Below, piece after piece: positions 1 to 4,668 of a DNA stretch of 8,427 bases. This stretch comes from Gammaproteobacteria bacterium. GTDB taxonomy: Bacteria; Pseudomonadota; Gammaproteobacteria; SZUA-152. Within the stretch, counting starts at the first letter, position 1. The number at the start of each line of letters is the position of its first letter. The notes under the pieces are model-generated. The model was not told the DNA's origin, ran no database searches, and saw nothing but the letters and a program-made list of their open reading frames with translations. The position numbers and the translations under genes are program-made. The stretch lies in the NCBI GenBank assembly GCA_003229995.1, contig QIGJ01000348.1:1-8427 (forward strand). Direction: 5' to 3'.

Positions 1-249
1 TTAGCCTCGCACCCTGCATCGGGCGATATAATGAAAGGTACGGGCGGCATTCGCAAATTACGGTGGTCTGCTCAAGGTAAAGGCAAAAGTGGTGGTGTCA
101 GAGTTATCTATTACTATCATCATGAATCTATCCCTTTATTTCTATTAACCGTGTTCGGTAAAGGCGAGAAAACCAATTTATCGAAAGGTGAGCGTAATGA
201 TTTAGCTAAATTTACCTTACTCCTGGTTAACAATTATGGAGACTCATAA
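1..249 (+). CDS. RelE/HigB2-type toxin, 5' end outside window
   Basis: This is the C-terminal part (82 residues visible) of a type II toxin of the RelE/HigB superfamily. Family members are ribosome-dependent mRNA endonucleases. The frame is open from base 1, so the ATG at 31 is internal and the gene starts left of the window. The visible segment has the family pattern: a GTGGIRKLRW strand, then GKGKSGGVRVIYYY, then a LLTVFGKGEK strand and a C-terminal helix (LSKGERNDLAKF). The arrangement resembles Vibrio cholerae HigB2, in which basic residues of these strands contact RNA; that comparison is from memory. Its stop overlaps the antitoxin start by one base (TAATG), giving translational coupling and the toxin-first order typical of higBA. 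It lies in the first visible integron cassette. Family assignment is firm; activity is inferred. Confidence 0.88.
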   Translation, partial: LASHPASGDIMKGTGGIRKLRWSAQGKGKSGGVRVIYYYHHESIPLFLLTVFGKGEKTNLSKGERNDLAKFTLLLVNNYGDS

Positions 250-536
250 TGAGTAACGCATTCGATAGTATTAAACAGGGCTTGGATGAAGCTTTAGAAT
301 TTTCAAAAGGAAAAAAGGGCAAAGCTGTTGTGCATAAATTCAGCCCTGTTGATGTAAAAAATATTCGTGCAAAAATCGGCATGTCGCAAAATGAATTTGC
401 TTCTGCCTTTGGCATATCAGTTAGCACACTCCGTCATTGGGAGCGTGGTGATCGTACACCTCACGGTCCAGCTTTAGTTTTGCTTAATGTTGTTTCAAAA
501 GAACCGAAAGCCGTATTAAAAGCGTTAAGTAATTAA
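249..536 (+). CDS. XRE-family antitoxin (HigA2/NadS-like), partner of the upstream toxin
   Basis: This 95-residue protein has a helix-turn-helix domain at about residues 36-80. The scaffold helix is SQNEFASAFG and the recognition helix is STLRHWERG, followed by the P-x-GPA-LL signature common in HigA2/NadS-type antitoxins. The N-terminal 30 residues are charged and probably form the toxin-wrapping segment, as in V. cholerae HigA2. The start is supported by GGAG at 238-241, seven bases before the ATG, and by the one-base overlap with the toxin stop. Its expected role is to neutralise the toxin and repress the shared promoter, which lies outside the window. The gene ends five bases before the attC-like site of its cassette. 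NadS-like proteins are often annotated only as helix-turn-helix proteins, so the antitoxin role rests mainly on the paired toxin. Confidence 0.88.
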   Translation: MSNAFDSIKQGLDEALEFSKGKKGKAVVHKFSPVDVKNIRAKIGMSQNEFASAFGISVSTLRHWERGDRTPHGPALVLLNVVSKEPKAVLKALSN

Positions 537-537
537 A

Positions 538-624
538 TACTAACAAGTAAATTAACATGGACAAATTAAAGTGTCGCTCGTGCCTCGCAACACTTTAGTT
601 TGCCAGTTATTAGAATCGTTATGT
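538..624 (+). other. attC-like recombination site closing cassette 1
   Basis: Foldback sequence just after the antitoxin stop. The outer TAAC (541-544) pairs with GTTA of the R'-type box GTTATGT (618-624). An inner TAAC (553-556) pairs with GTTA (606-609), separated from the outer pair by eight bases on each side. Then GG-CAAA (559-565, unpaired A at 561) pairs with TTTGCC (599-604), and TAAAGTGT (567-574) pairs with ACACTTTA (590-597) around a 15-base loop. Box spacing and unpaired bases fit folded integron attC sites. The R'' box is poorer than in the next site, so confidence is moderate. Cleavage would fall after G618. Confidence 0.68.
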
Positions 625-637
625 TTTTTAAAAATAT

Positions 638-666
638 TTGCCATTTTCGAAGTTATCAACTATGAT
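638..666 (+). promoter_or_regulatory. Sigma-70-type promoter of the cassette 2 TA operon
   Basis: TTGCCA (638-643) and TATGAT (661-666) are separated by 17 bases, each one or two bases from the sigma-70 consensus. Transcription would start near 672-673, just before the toxin ATG at 675. The message would be leaderless or nearly so, and no Shine-Dalgarno sequence precedes that ATG. The promoter sits inside the cassette, so the TA pair would not need the integron promoter. Confidence 0.6.
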
Positions 667-671
667 AACTT
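650..671. promoter_or_regulatory. Operator-like inverted repeat over the -10 region
   Basis: AAGTTATC (650-657) and GATAACTT (664-671) form a perfect 8-bp inverted repeat with a six-base centre, covering the proposed -10 hexamer. Position and symmetry fit an autoregulatory operator for the XRE antitoxin encoded downstream, as is usual for type II TA operons. Binding is inferred. Confidence 0.55.
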
Positions 672-674
672 AAT

Positions 675-1181
675 ATGGAATGGAAAATTACGTTTTACAG
701 TGCCAAAGTCGAAGCTCTGACCTTAAATTTCCCAGTAGGGATTTTAGCTAATTTTTTGCATATTGCTGAAATGATTGAAAAATTGGGACCTAAGGAATGG
801 GCACGCAATAATTTCCCTGTTTAGCATCCCGACTTCAGCCCGTCTTCACCCATTCTTCAATCACAAAAGCTCGAAATAGAGCGACTATTCCTACACTTTT
901 GTTCAATCAGAATGAACGAATACGGACTAAATCCGGGCGCTAAACCGGGAAGTTATTGCGTGCCCATTCCTAATCTAGGTAAACCCTATGTTGGTTCTCT
1001 CGGTTCAGGTCTTTTTGAAATTAGAACAAAAGGGAAAGAAGGTATCGGACGTTCTTTGTACTGTATGGCCAAAGGGAAGGAAATCGTAATACTGCATTCA
1101 TTTATTAAAAAGACTCAAAAAACACCTAAAAAGGATTTTGATCTTGCTAAAAAACGAATGAAAGAGGTACAAAATGAGTAG
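675..1181 (+). pseudogene. RelE/HigB-type (Gp49-like) toxin gene interrupted by a MITE
   Basis: The N-terminal part (675-793, residues starting MEWKITFYSAKVE and ending EMIEKLGP) and the C-terminal part (971-1181, NLGKPYVGSL onward) belong to one toxin of the phage-derived Gp49-like/HigB branch of the RelE superfamily. The C-terminal part shows GSGLFEIRTKGKEGIGR, then a strand with ILHSFIKKTQKTP and a final basic helix ending KKRMKEV. These are the most conserved stretches of this family. A 177-bp foldback element plus a TAA duplication sits between them and brings an in-frame TAG at 822-824, so translation from ATG 675 yields 49 residues. Both halves are in the same frame, and removing 180 bp restores 108 residues, the family's usual length. 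The last codons overlap the antitoxin gene by eight bases. An ATG at 912 inside the MITE opens the C-terminal half in frame (89 residues, 20 of them MITE-encoded) but lacks a convincing ribosome site. Confidence 0.88.
794..970. mobile_element. 177-bp foldback MITE, copy 1 (complete)
   Basis: The ends are GGAATGGGCACGCAATAA (794-811) and its exact reverse complement (953-970). The match continues with scattered mismatches and one gap for about 60 bases per arm, so nearly the whole element can fold into one hairpin. TAA lies directly outside both ends (791-793 and 971-973) and only one copy is needed to restore the toxin reading frame, so it is a 3-bp target duplication. Because the element ends in GG/CC and the site is CCTAA, a 5-bp duplication CCTAA cannot be excluded. 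There is no transposase gene, so movement would need one in trans. The apex reads AATAG-AGCGA-CTATT (885-899). Confidence 0.88.
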
Positions 1182-1476
1182 ATCAACATTAACGTCATTT
1201 AAGAAAAAAGCACTTTCTAAAGCATCAGTCAAAAAAGAATATGAAGCTTTATCTCCTGCATATAATTTACGTAAGAAATTAATTGCTTTACGTCAAAAGG
1301 CTGGTCTTACACAAGAGCAAATTGCTACAGTCTTGCATACTCAAAAAAGTAATATTTCTCGTCTTGAAAATGCAAGTTCTATGAACTCTCCAAAACTATC
1401 AACAATAGAGCAGTATGCACATGCAGTTGGTTATGACATAAAAATTAGTTTTGTGCCAAAGAAAAAAGCTAAATAG
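1174..1476 (+). CDS. XRE-family antitoxin of cassette 2
   Basis: This 100-residue protein has a C-terminal-side helix-turn-helix of the XRE/Cro-CI type at about residues 35-88. It reads LRQKAGLTQEQIATVL, then the recognition helix QKSNISRLENA, then STIEQYAHAVGYDI and a short closing strand (KISF). The layout is typical of antitoxins paired with Gp49-like HigB toxins. GAGG at 1164-1167 lies six bases before the ATG, and the start overlaps the toxin stop by eight bases. The gene is intact although its toxin is broken, so it may persist as an orphan antitoxin and autorepressor able to neutralise related toxins. Its expression may have changed because the upstream TAG in the MITE breaks translational coupling. 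The basic C-terminal tail (PKKKAK) is unremarkable. Confidence 0.88.
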   Translation: MSRSTLTSFKKKALSKASVKKEYEALSPAYNLRKKLIALRQKAGLTQEQIATVLHTQKSNISRLENASSMNSPKLSTIEQYAHAVGYDIKISFVPKKKAK

Positions 1477-1494
1477 CATCAAATTAGCACCGCA

Positions 1495-1593
1495 ACATAA
1501 CATGGCGCTCCAGCGGACAAAAAAAGAAGCCACATTTTTTGCAAGGCCAAAAAACGCGCCATCTTTTTTCGCCGCTGAGCTTGAACGTTATGT
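1495..1593 (+). other. attC site closing cassette 2
   Basis: R'' ACATAAC (1495-1501) and R' GTTATGT (1587-1593) are perfect reverse complements and fit the integron attC core rule. Inside, GCTC-AGCGG (1507-1516, with an unpaired C at 1510 or 1511) pairs with CCGCTGAGC (1572-1580), giving the L''/L' pair with the strand-marking extrahelical base. The stem continues with an A-rich run (1519-1527) against TCTTTTTT (1562-1569). The centre (1528-1561) is variable. At 99 bp it lies within the length range of chromosomal-integron attC sites. No other gene lies in 1477-1606. Confidence 0.9.
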
Positions 1594-1606
1594 GTAAAAA
1601 GAAGAT

Positions 1607-2056
1607 ATGAATAAAGATCACATTATACGAATAGCAATTGAGTCATTACCTGCAACAGACCCTGCATGGTTTGAAATCATGACCGCGTTGATTGCTCCTG
1701 CAATAGCTATAGTCGCTGTTTACATAGCTTTTCAACAACATAGAATTAATGAGCAGCGTCTAAGGCATGAGACTTACGAACGCAGACTTAAAGTATATAA
1801 AGCAGTTCAAAAACATCTATCATTAATACTTCGAGATGGAAAAACAACATACCCACTATGTACTGAGTTCTATACTGAAGCATCAGAGGCTGCATTTTTA
1901 TTTGATAAAATAGAACGACTATTCCTGCTCTTTTGTTCGGCAACTGCTCCTGCGTTGCTCTGCATCCATGCAGTCGTCAATCAGAACGAACGAAGTCGCA
2001 CTAAATCCGGGCGCCAAACAGGGAAGTTATTTCGTGCCCATTCCTTATATGAATAA
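1607..2056 (+). pseudogene. Cassette-borne small membrane protein, 3' part replaced by a MITE
   Basis: The open frame has 149 codons, but only about residues 1-101 look native. They comprise a short cytoplasm- or periplasm-facing start, one membrane segment at about residues 23-43 (ALIAPAIAIVAVYIAF), then a charged helical region rich in R, Q, E and K (HRINEQRLRHETYERR) and a further helix ending EAAFLFDK. This architecture recalls hypothetical proteins common in integron cassettes and phage islands; I do not know a function. From codon 102 the frame runs into MITE copy 2 and gains about 48 foreign residues before its stop at 2054-2056. The start is 14 bases after the R' box, with an AAGAAG ribosome site at 1598-1603, as expected for the first gene of a cassette. 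I treat it as truncated; a stable shortened membrane protein is possible. Confidence 0.7.
1910..2044. mobile_element. MITE copy 2, left arm missing
   Basis: The right arm matches copy 1 with a few differences. It includes ACTAAATCCGGGCGC, then a GGGAAGTTATT stretch and the terminal CGTGCCCATTCC (2033-2044), followed by TTA. The match starts at ATAGA-CGACTATTCCT (1910-1925), which is the apex of the element. The roughly 90-base left arm is absent and native gene sequence abuts the apex. A 38-39 base segment (about 1939-1977) not present in copy 1 includes the hairpin CTGCAT-CC-ATGCAG (1960-1973). The missing arm means it cannot move as a normal two-ended element. Confidence 0.75.
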
Positions 2057-2203
2057 ACGAGATGATTTTGCTCCTGGACAGCACCCGCATCCCGTTAGTG
2101 TGCCACCCGAGATAATGCTTCTATGTCAAGAGGAGTATAGCATTAAATACCGATGAAGGTGTATGGAACGATGTACTACGTTTATGCGTACAAATAGAAG
2201 AGC
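2045..2203 (+). other. Gene-less stretch: degraded cassette remnant
   Basis: No convincing gene is present. One frame stays open from 2116 to a TGA at 2257-2259 and reads ALNTDEGVWNDVLRL then CVQIEERITK across the half attC. That looks protein-like and may be the end of a lost cassette gene. Another frame gives 35 codons from ATG 2050. The stretch follows MITE copy 2 directly and ends in half an attC, so it is best read as the 3' tail of a last cassette whose 5' part was deleted. Confidence 0.4.
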
Positions 2204-2245
2204 GCATAACAAAACACTCATTCGACTGCAAACTACGCTTCGTTT
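2204..2245 (+). other. Half attC at the distal end of the array
   Basis: GCATAAC (2204-2210) fits an R'' box, and the following bases to CGACTGC resemble an attC left arm. AAAC (2229-2232) and GTTT (2241-2244) can close a small apex. No matching L' or GTTRRRY R' box follows; the sequence passes into the 3' flank of the lipoprotein gene. This suggests the array ends in a truncated site, with the AT-rich to GC-richer change here. Confidence 0.45.
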
Positions 2246-2269
2246 CTAAAATTCCGTGAACAATCACAT

Positions 2270-2872
2270 TTATTCTTCCGCCGTAGCAATGCGATCAAAA
2301 ATATTGTCGCCTTCCACCTTGATAAACTTGCGCAAACCGGGATGCAGCGACTCAGCCAATTTAATCGCTGCACGTACCTGCTGCATATTGACCTCAGCAA
2401 TGGAGTAAACAACCTTGTTTTGTTTGTCCGTCCAATGCCCAATCACCTCAATACCCGTCAAATCAATATTTGCCAGCTGATCCATTTGCTGGGCCACATC
2501 CTGGTCATTAAAACCACTTTCATCCGCATCACCCGAGGCTATAAAATCACGCGAAACGATTTCCACGTAAGAAGCCAGAATACGGTTGATTTCACTACGC
2601 GCACGATTGTCGGCGGTGGACGTTTGCAGCGAAAAATCGCCCAGCATGGGTGCAGAACCCACACCGTGAAACCGTCGTCCGTCTTTAGACTTACGAATGA
2701 CACTGCCTTCACTCACCCAGGCCGGCACACCATTGGCATCGGTTACACCATTCAGATTTGGGTTGCTCGCACAAGCCAGTAAAGCCCAGGCCATGCCCAT
2801 CGACACACACCAACGCATGGCGATATGTGTCACATTCGAATGTGTCGTCACACTGACATACTTTTTCATCAT
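2270..2872 (-). CDS. LPP20-like outer-membrane lipoprotein
   Basis: This 200-residue lipoprotein has a signal sequence whose hydrophobic core (about residues 20-33) ends in LLAC, making Cys34 the lipidated residue. Ala and Ser follow it, so there is no inner-membrane retention signal and an outer-membrane site is expected. After a linker, residues 50-115 resemble the LPP20 family: VPAWV, then FHGVGSAPM, then a helix with NRARSEINRILASYVEIV. A second conserved part with GHWTDKQNKVVYSIAEV follows. The family is linked to envelope or flagellar lipoproteins; no specific role can be given. A GGGGG ribosome site at 2877-2881 supports the start at 2872, or the next codon, also ATG. ATG at residue 19 would give a more compact signal peptide but has no ribosome site. 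Transcription runs toward the cassette array, which it meets tail to tail. No clear terminator follows. Confidence 0.82.
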   Translation of the reverse strand: MMKKYVSVTTHSNVTHIAMRWCVSMGMAWALLACASNPNLNGVTDANGVPAWVSEGSVIRKSKDGRRFHGVGSAPMLGDFSLQTSTADNRARSEINRILASYVEIVSRDFIASGDADESGFNDQDVAQQMDQLANIDLTGIEVIGHWTDKQNKVVYSIAEVNMQQVRAAIKLAESLHPGLRKFIKVEGDNIFDRIATAEE

Positions 2873-2958
2873 ATTTCCCCCATCCGGTTCGTAAATTGCA
2901 CGAATCCTGAAAACATCTGCTACCCCCTCCTTACTGAGTGTAGCAACAACCTGTTACC

Positions 2959-3123
2959 TGCCAGGAGCCTGTTGGAGAATGAAAAGTCTACTGCTGAAAA
3001 TCCATTTTGGTCACATTTCCCGTTCATTTTCGTTAATATAGACCGACTATTCGCCTCAAATGAATGAAAAATCGGCCACAAAATGGCTTTGCCTTGCGAC
3101 GACTTTCATTCTCGGACAGGTTC
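2959..3123. mobile_element. Foldback repeat of a second family (MITE-like)
   Basis: The outer arms GAGCCTGTTGGAGAATGAAAAGTC... and the right-hand stretch around GACTTTCATTCTC (3101-3113) followed by GGACAGGTTC are imperfect reverse complements. Further in, CCATTTTG (3002-3009) pairs with CAAAATGG (3078-3086 region), and TTCATTT with AAATGAA. The whole stretch can fold around ATAG-ACCGA-CTAT (3039-3051). TTACC flanks it on both sides (2954-2958 and 3124-3128), a candidate 5-bp duplication that could be chance. There is no transposase gene. It fills much of the 440-base gap between the lipoprotein and Sel1 genes. Exact ends are uncertain by a few bases. Confidence 0.65.
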
Positions 3124-3212
3124 TTACCAGATGGTCAAGAGTACACCATATGAATTTTTGCTGCATTTATGATCAATTCTGACAAAGAATGGCTTGCTTG
3201 TCTGTAATACAA

Positions 3213-3245
3213 AAAAGCCGCAGTGACACGGTCACTGCGGCTTTT
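3213..3245 (-). terminator. Intrinsic terminator after the Sel1-repeat gene
   Basis: AAAAGCCGCAGTGAC and its perfect reverse complement are separated by three bases, giving a 15-bp stem (GCCGCAGTGAC core) with A/T tails on both sides. It lies 68 bases after the stop of the - strand Sel1-repeat gene, and its - strand 3' tail is a run of six T. The symmetry lets it work in both directions. Apart from this and the foldback repeat, nothing else is evident in 2873-3313. Confidence 0.85.
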
Positions 3246-3283
3246 CCAACGGATTGTCTTCAGTGGAAATATACGACAAGCTC

Positions 3284-3296
3284 CCAGGAGCCTGTT
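3284..3296. repeat. Solo copy of the foldback repeat's outer end
   Basis: CCAGGAGCCTGTT occurs here and at 2961-2973, the outer end of the foldback repeat, in the same orientation. The match stops after 13 bases on both sides. It may be a relic of a second insertion or recombination between copies; chance is possible though unlikely for 13 bases within 330. Confidence 0.4.
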
Positions 3297-3313
3297 ATTT
3301 TACGTATCGTTAT

Positions 3314-3718
3314 TTAAAATCCATTGTTTTCAAGCTGTTGGCCCCAGTATTCGGCTTTTTGCGGATTTTTTTCCAGACCAAACCAACCCTCACGATAGGC
3401 CGCAGCCAGAAATTCCTGTGCCCTGGCATAGCCATTGGATGCTGATTTTTGGTACCACTGCACGGCCTTTTGCTCATCTGCTGCTACCCCAAGTCCACGG
3501 TGATACATCAGTGCCAGATTAAACTGGGCGGCGGCATCACCCTGGCTAGCCAGCGGCTGCCATGCCATCACAGCAGTGGCATAATCACCTGATTCAGAAG
3601 CCAGCAAACCCTCATTGTAAGCATTTTTCCCTTGTGAATGCGCAGGGGTAAAGACCACAGTAAATATCAACATGGTCAACAACACGACGGCACGAATCAT
3701 CAGATTTTTGTGTTTCAT
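3314..3718 (-). CDS. Secreted Sel1-repeat (TPR-like) protein
   Basis: The 134-residue protein begins MKHKNLMIRAVVLL, a Sec signal peptide with the likely cut after Ser28 (PAHS-QG). The rest is Sel1-like repeats: a partial unit at about 31-62 (YNEGLLASESGDYATAVMAW), a full unit at 63-98 with AAQFNLALMYHRGLGVAAD and a following helix with AVQWYQKSASNG, and a third at 99-131 (ARAQEFLAAAYREGW). Such alpha-alpha repeats bind proteins or peptides; the partner here is unknown and the location is probably periplasmic. I chose ATG 3718 because AGGAG lies six bases upstream and the signal peptide starts there. The longer frame to 3814 would put 32 unlikely residues before it and would run across the CRP-like site. 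The gene stands alone: terminator downstream, regulatory site upstream. Confidence 0.85.
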   Translation of the reverse strand: MKHKNLMIRAVVLLTMLIFTVVFTPAHSQGKNAYNEGLLASESGDYATAVMAWQPLASQGDAAAQFNLALMYHRGLGVAADEQKAVQWYQKSASNGYARAQEFLAAAYREGWFGLEKNPQKAEYWGQQLENNGF

Positions 3719-3773
3719 GGAAGCTCCTCTCTCGTTAGCTGCAGATTCCAATGAAGCATTTTGCTTCACCCGC

Positions 3774-3815
3774 TGTATCGGAGCAGTACACAGAAACAGT
3801 GTGACCGAGGTCACA
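3774..3815 (-). promoter_or_regulatory. CRP-like binding site and possible class II promoter
   Basis: TGTGACCGAGGTCACA (3800-3815) matches the CRP/Vfr half-site pair TGTGA-N6-TCACA exactly. It lies 82 bases upstream of the Sel1-repeat start. On the - strand a weak -10 (GATACA, 3779-3774) would put the transcript start near 3767, about 41 bases from the site's centre, the spacing of class II CRP promoters. The hairpin GAAGCA-TTT-TGCTTC (3753-3767) would begin the leader. The site is seen; binding and start are inferred. Confidence 0.5.
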
Positions 3816-3837
3816 ACAATAAACCCAAATTAATCCG

Positions 3838-4650
3838 TTAAACCGACTGCGAACCAAGCATCCAGATGCCCAGCAGGATGAGAAAACCGGCAAAGACTTT
3901 TTTCAAAGCTGATGTTGGCAGACGATGGGCCAGGGCAGCTCCCAGGGGGGCAAACAACACACTGGTAATAGCAATACCAACCAATGCCGGGCCGTACACA
4001 AAACCGGCAGAACCCGTGGGCAGTTGTGCATTGCCCCATCCCAGCAGTACGTAACTCAATGCTCCACTCACGGCGATGGGCAGGCCACAGGCAGCCGAGG
4101 TGCCGATGGCTTTTTGCATGTGTAATTTACAGGCATCAAGAAAAGGGACGGTCAGAGTGCCTCCTCCGATGCCCACTAATGCAGACACGGCACCAATCAC
4201 ACCACCAGCCAGCCCCATGCCCAGCGAACCGGGCAAACCCGATCTTGTCGGTGCATCCGCTGCCGACGGGCGCAAGCTCAACAGCATCTGTGCCGCCACC
4301 AACAATTCAAATATACCAAACACCATTTTGAGTGCCGTCTGTGGCATAGCAGATGCCAGTGTCGCACCCAGTCCAGCCCCTAGCAGAATACCCGGCGTCA
4401 ACCGCCAGAACACCGGCCACAAAACACTGCCACGTTGATGATGTGCGCGAACAGAGGACAAGGAGGTAAACACGATGACGGCCAGCGAGGTGCCAATCGC
4501 CAGTTGCATCATTTGTGAGCCACCAAGGTTATCGGCCTGCCAAAGCATCACCAGCACTGGCACGATCACCAGTCCGCCACCCGCCCCCAACAAGCCCGCC
4601 ATAATACCGGCAAAGGCACCCAGCATGGCGTAAACAATTAACATATCCAT
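3838..4650 (-). CDS. TauE/SafE-family membrane permease
   Basis: This 270-residue integral membrane protein has about eight hydrophobic segments in two related halves, the TauE/SafE layout. The internal repeat is visible: GLLGAGGGLVIVP (19-31) with AIGTSLAVIVFTS (51-63) in the first half, and LVGIGGGTLTVP (158-169) with AIGTSAACGLPIA (181-193) in the second. Family members are proposed exporters of sulfite, sulfoacetate or other small organic anions across the inner membrane. The substrate cannot be read here, and no sulfur gene lies in the window. The start follows the GGDEF/EAL stop by 18 bases, so it is probably co-transcribed and may be translationally coupled; no good ribosome site precedes ATG 4650, and the ATG two codons later is an alternative. 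Length and motifs are normal. Confidence 0.9.
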   Translation of the reverse strand: MDMLIVYAMLGAFAGIMAGLLGAGGGLVIVPVLVMLWQADNLGGSQMMQLAIGTSLAVIVFTSLSSVRAHHQRGSVLWPVFWRLTPGILLGAGLGATLASAMPQTALKMVFGIFELLVAAQMLLSLRPSAADAPTRSGLPGSLGMGLAGGVIGAVSALVGIGGGTLTVPFLDACKLHMQKAIGTSAACGLPIAVSGALSYVLLGWGNAQLPTGSAGFVYGPALVGIAITSVLFAPLGAALAHRLPTSALKKVFAGFLILLGIWMLGSQSV

Positions 4651-4668
4651 AGAAAGATGTGGTGATCG

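Larger units (their letters stand above)
619..1587 (+). mobile_element. Integron gene cassette 2 (toxin-antitoxin with MITE)
   Basis: This is the segment between the two R' boxes, both GTTATGT and both cut after G by the usual integron rule. It holds a promoter, an operator-like palindrome, a toxin gene interrupted by a MITE, an intact antitoxin gene and the 99-bp attC at its 3' end. Without the 180-bp insertion it would be 789 bp. Boundaries are inferred from the two R' boxes; no integrase is in the window. Confidence 0.72.

Noticed and set aside
837..839. EIL at the EAL position as evidence of an inactive phosphodiesterase
   Set aside because: The other metal and catalytic residues are all in place and EVL/EIL-type variants keep the essential Glu, so degeneracy is not supported.
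837..899. Integrase, transposase or resistance gene within the array
   Set aside because: No frame in 1-2250 resembles a tyrosine recombinase, transposase or resistance protein; the MITEs are non-autonomous.
1968..2156. 62-codon frame starting in MITE copy 2
   Set aside because: It starts inside the repeat, has no ribosome site and shows no similarity I recognise; treated as part of the remnant stretch.
2342..2782. Open frame of 146 codons on the + strand
   Set aside because: It is antisense to the LPP20-like lipoprotein gene, whose signal peptide, lipobox and ribosome site make the - strand reading the real one.
3719..3814. Longer start for the Sel1-repeat protein
   Set aside because: The extension would precede a good signal peptide, lacks a ribosome site and crosses the CRP-like palindrome.
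3800..3815. TGTGACC/GGTCACA as a terminator for the permease gene
   Set aside because: No T-run follows on the - strand and the spacing matches a CRP site better.
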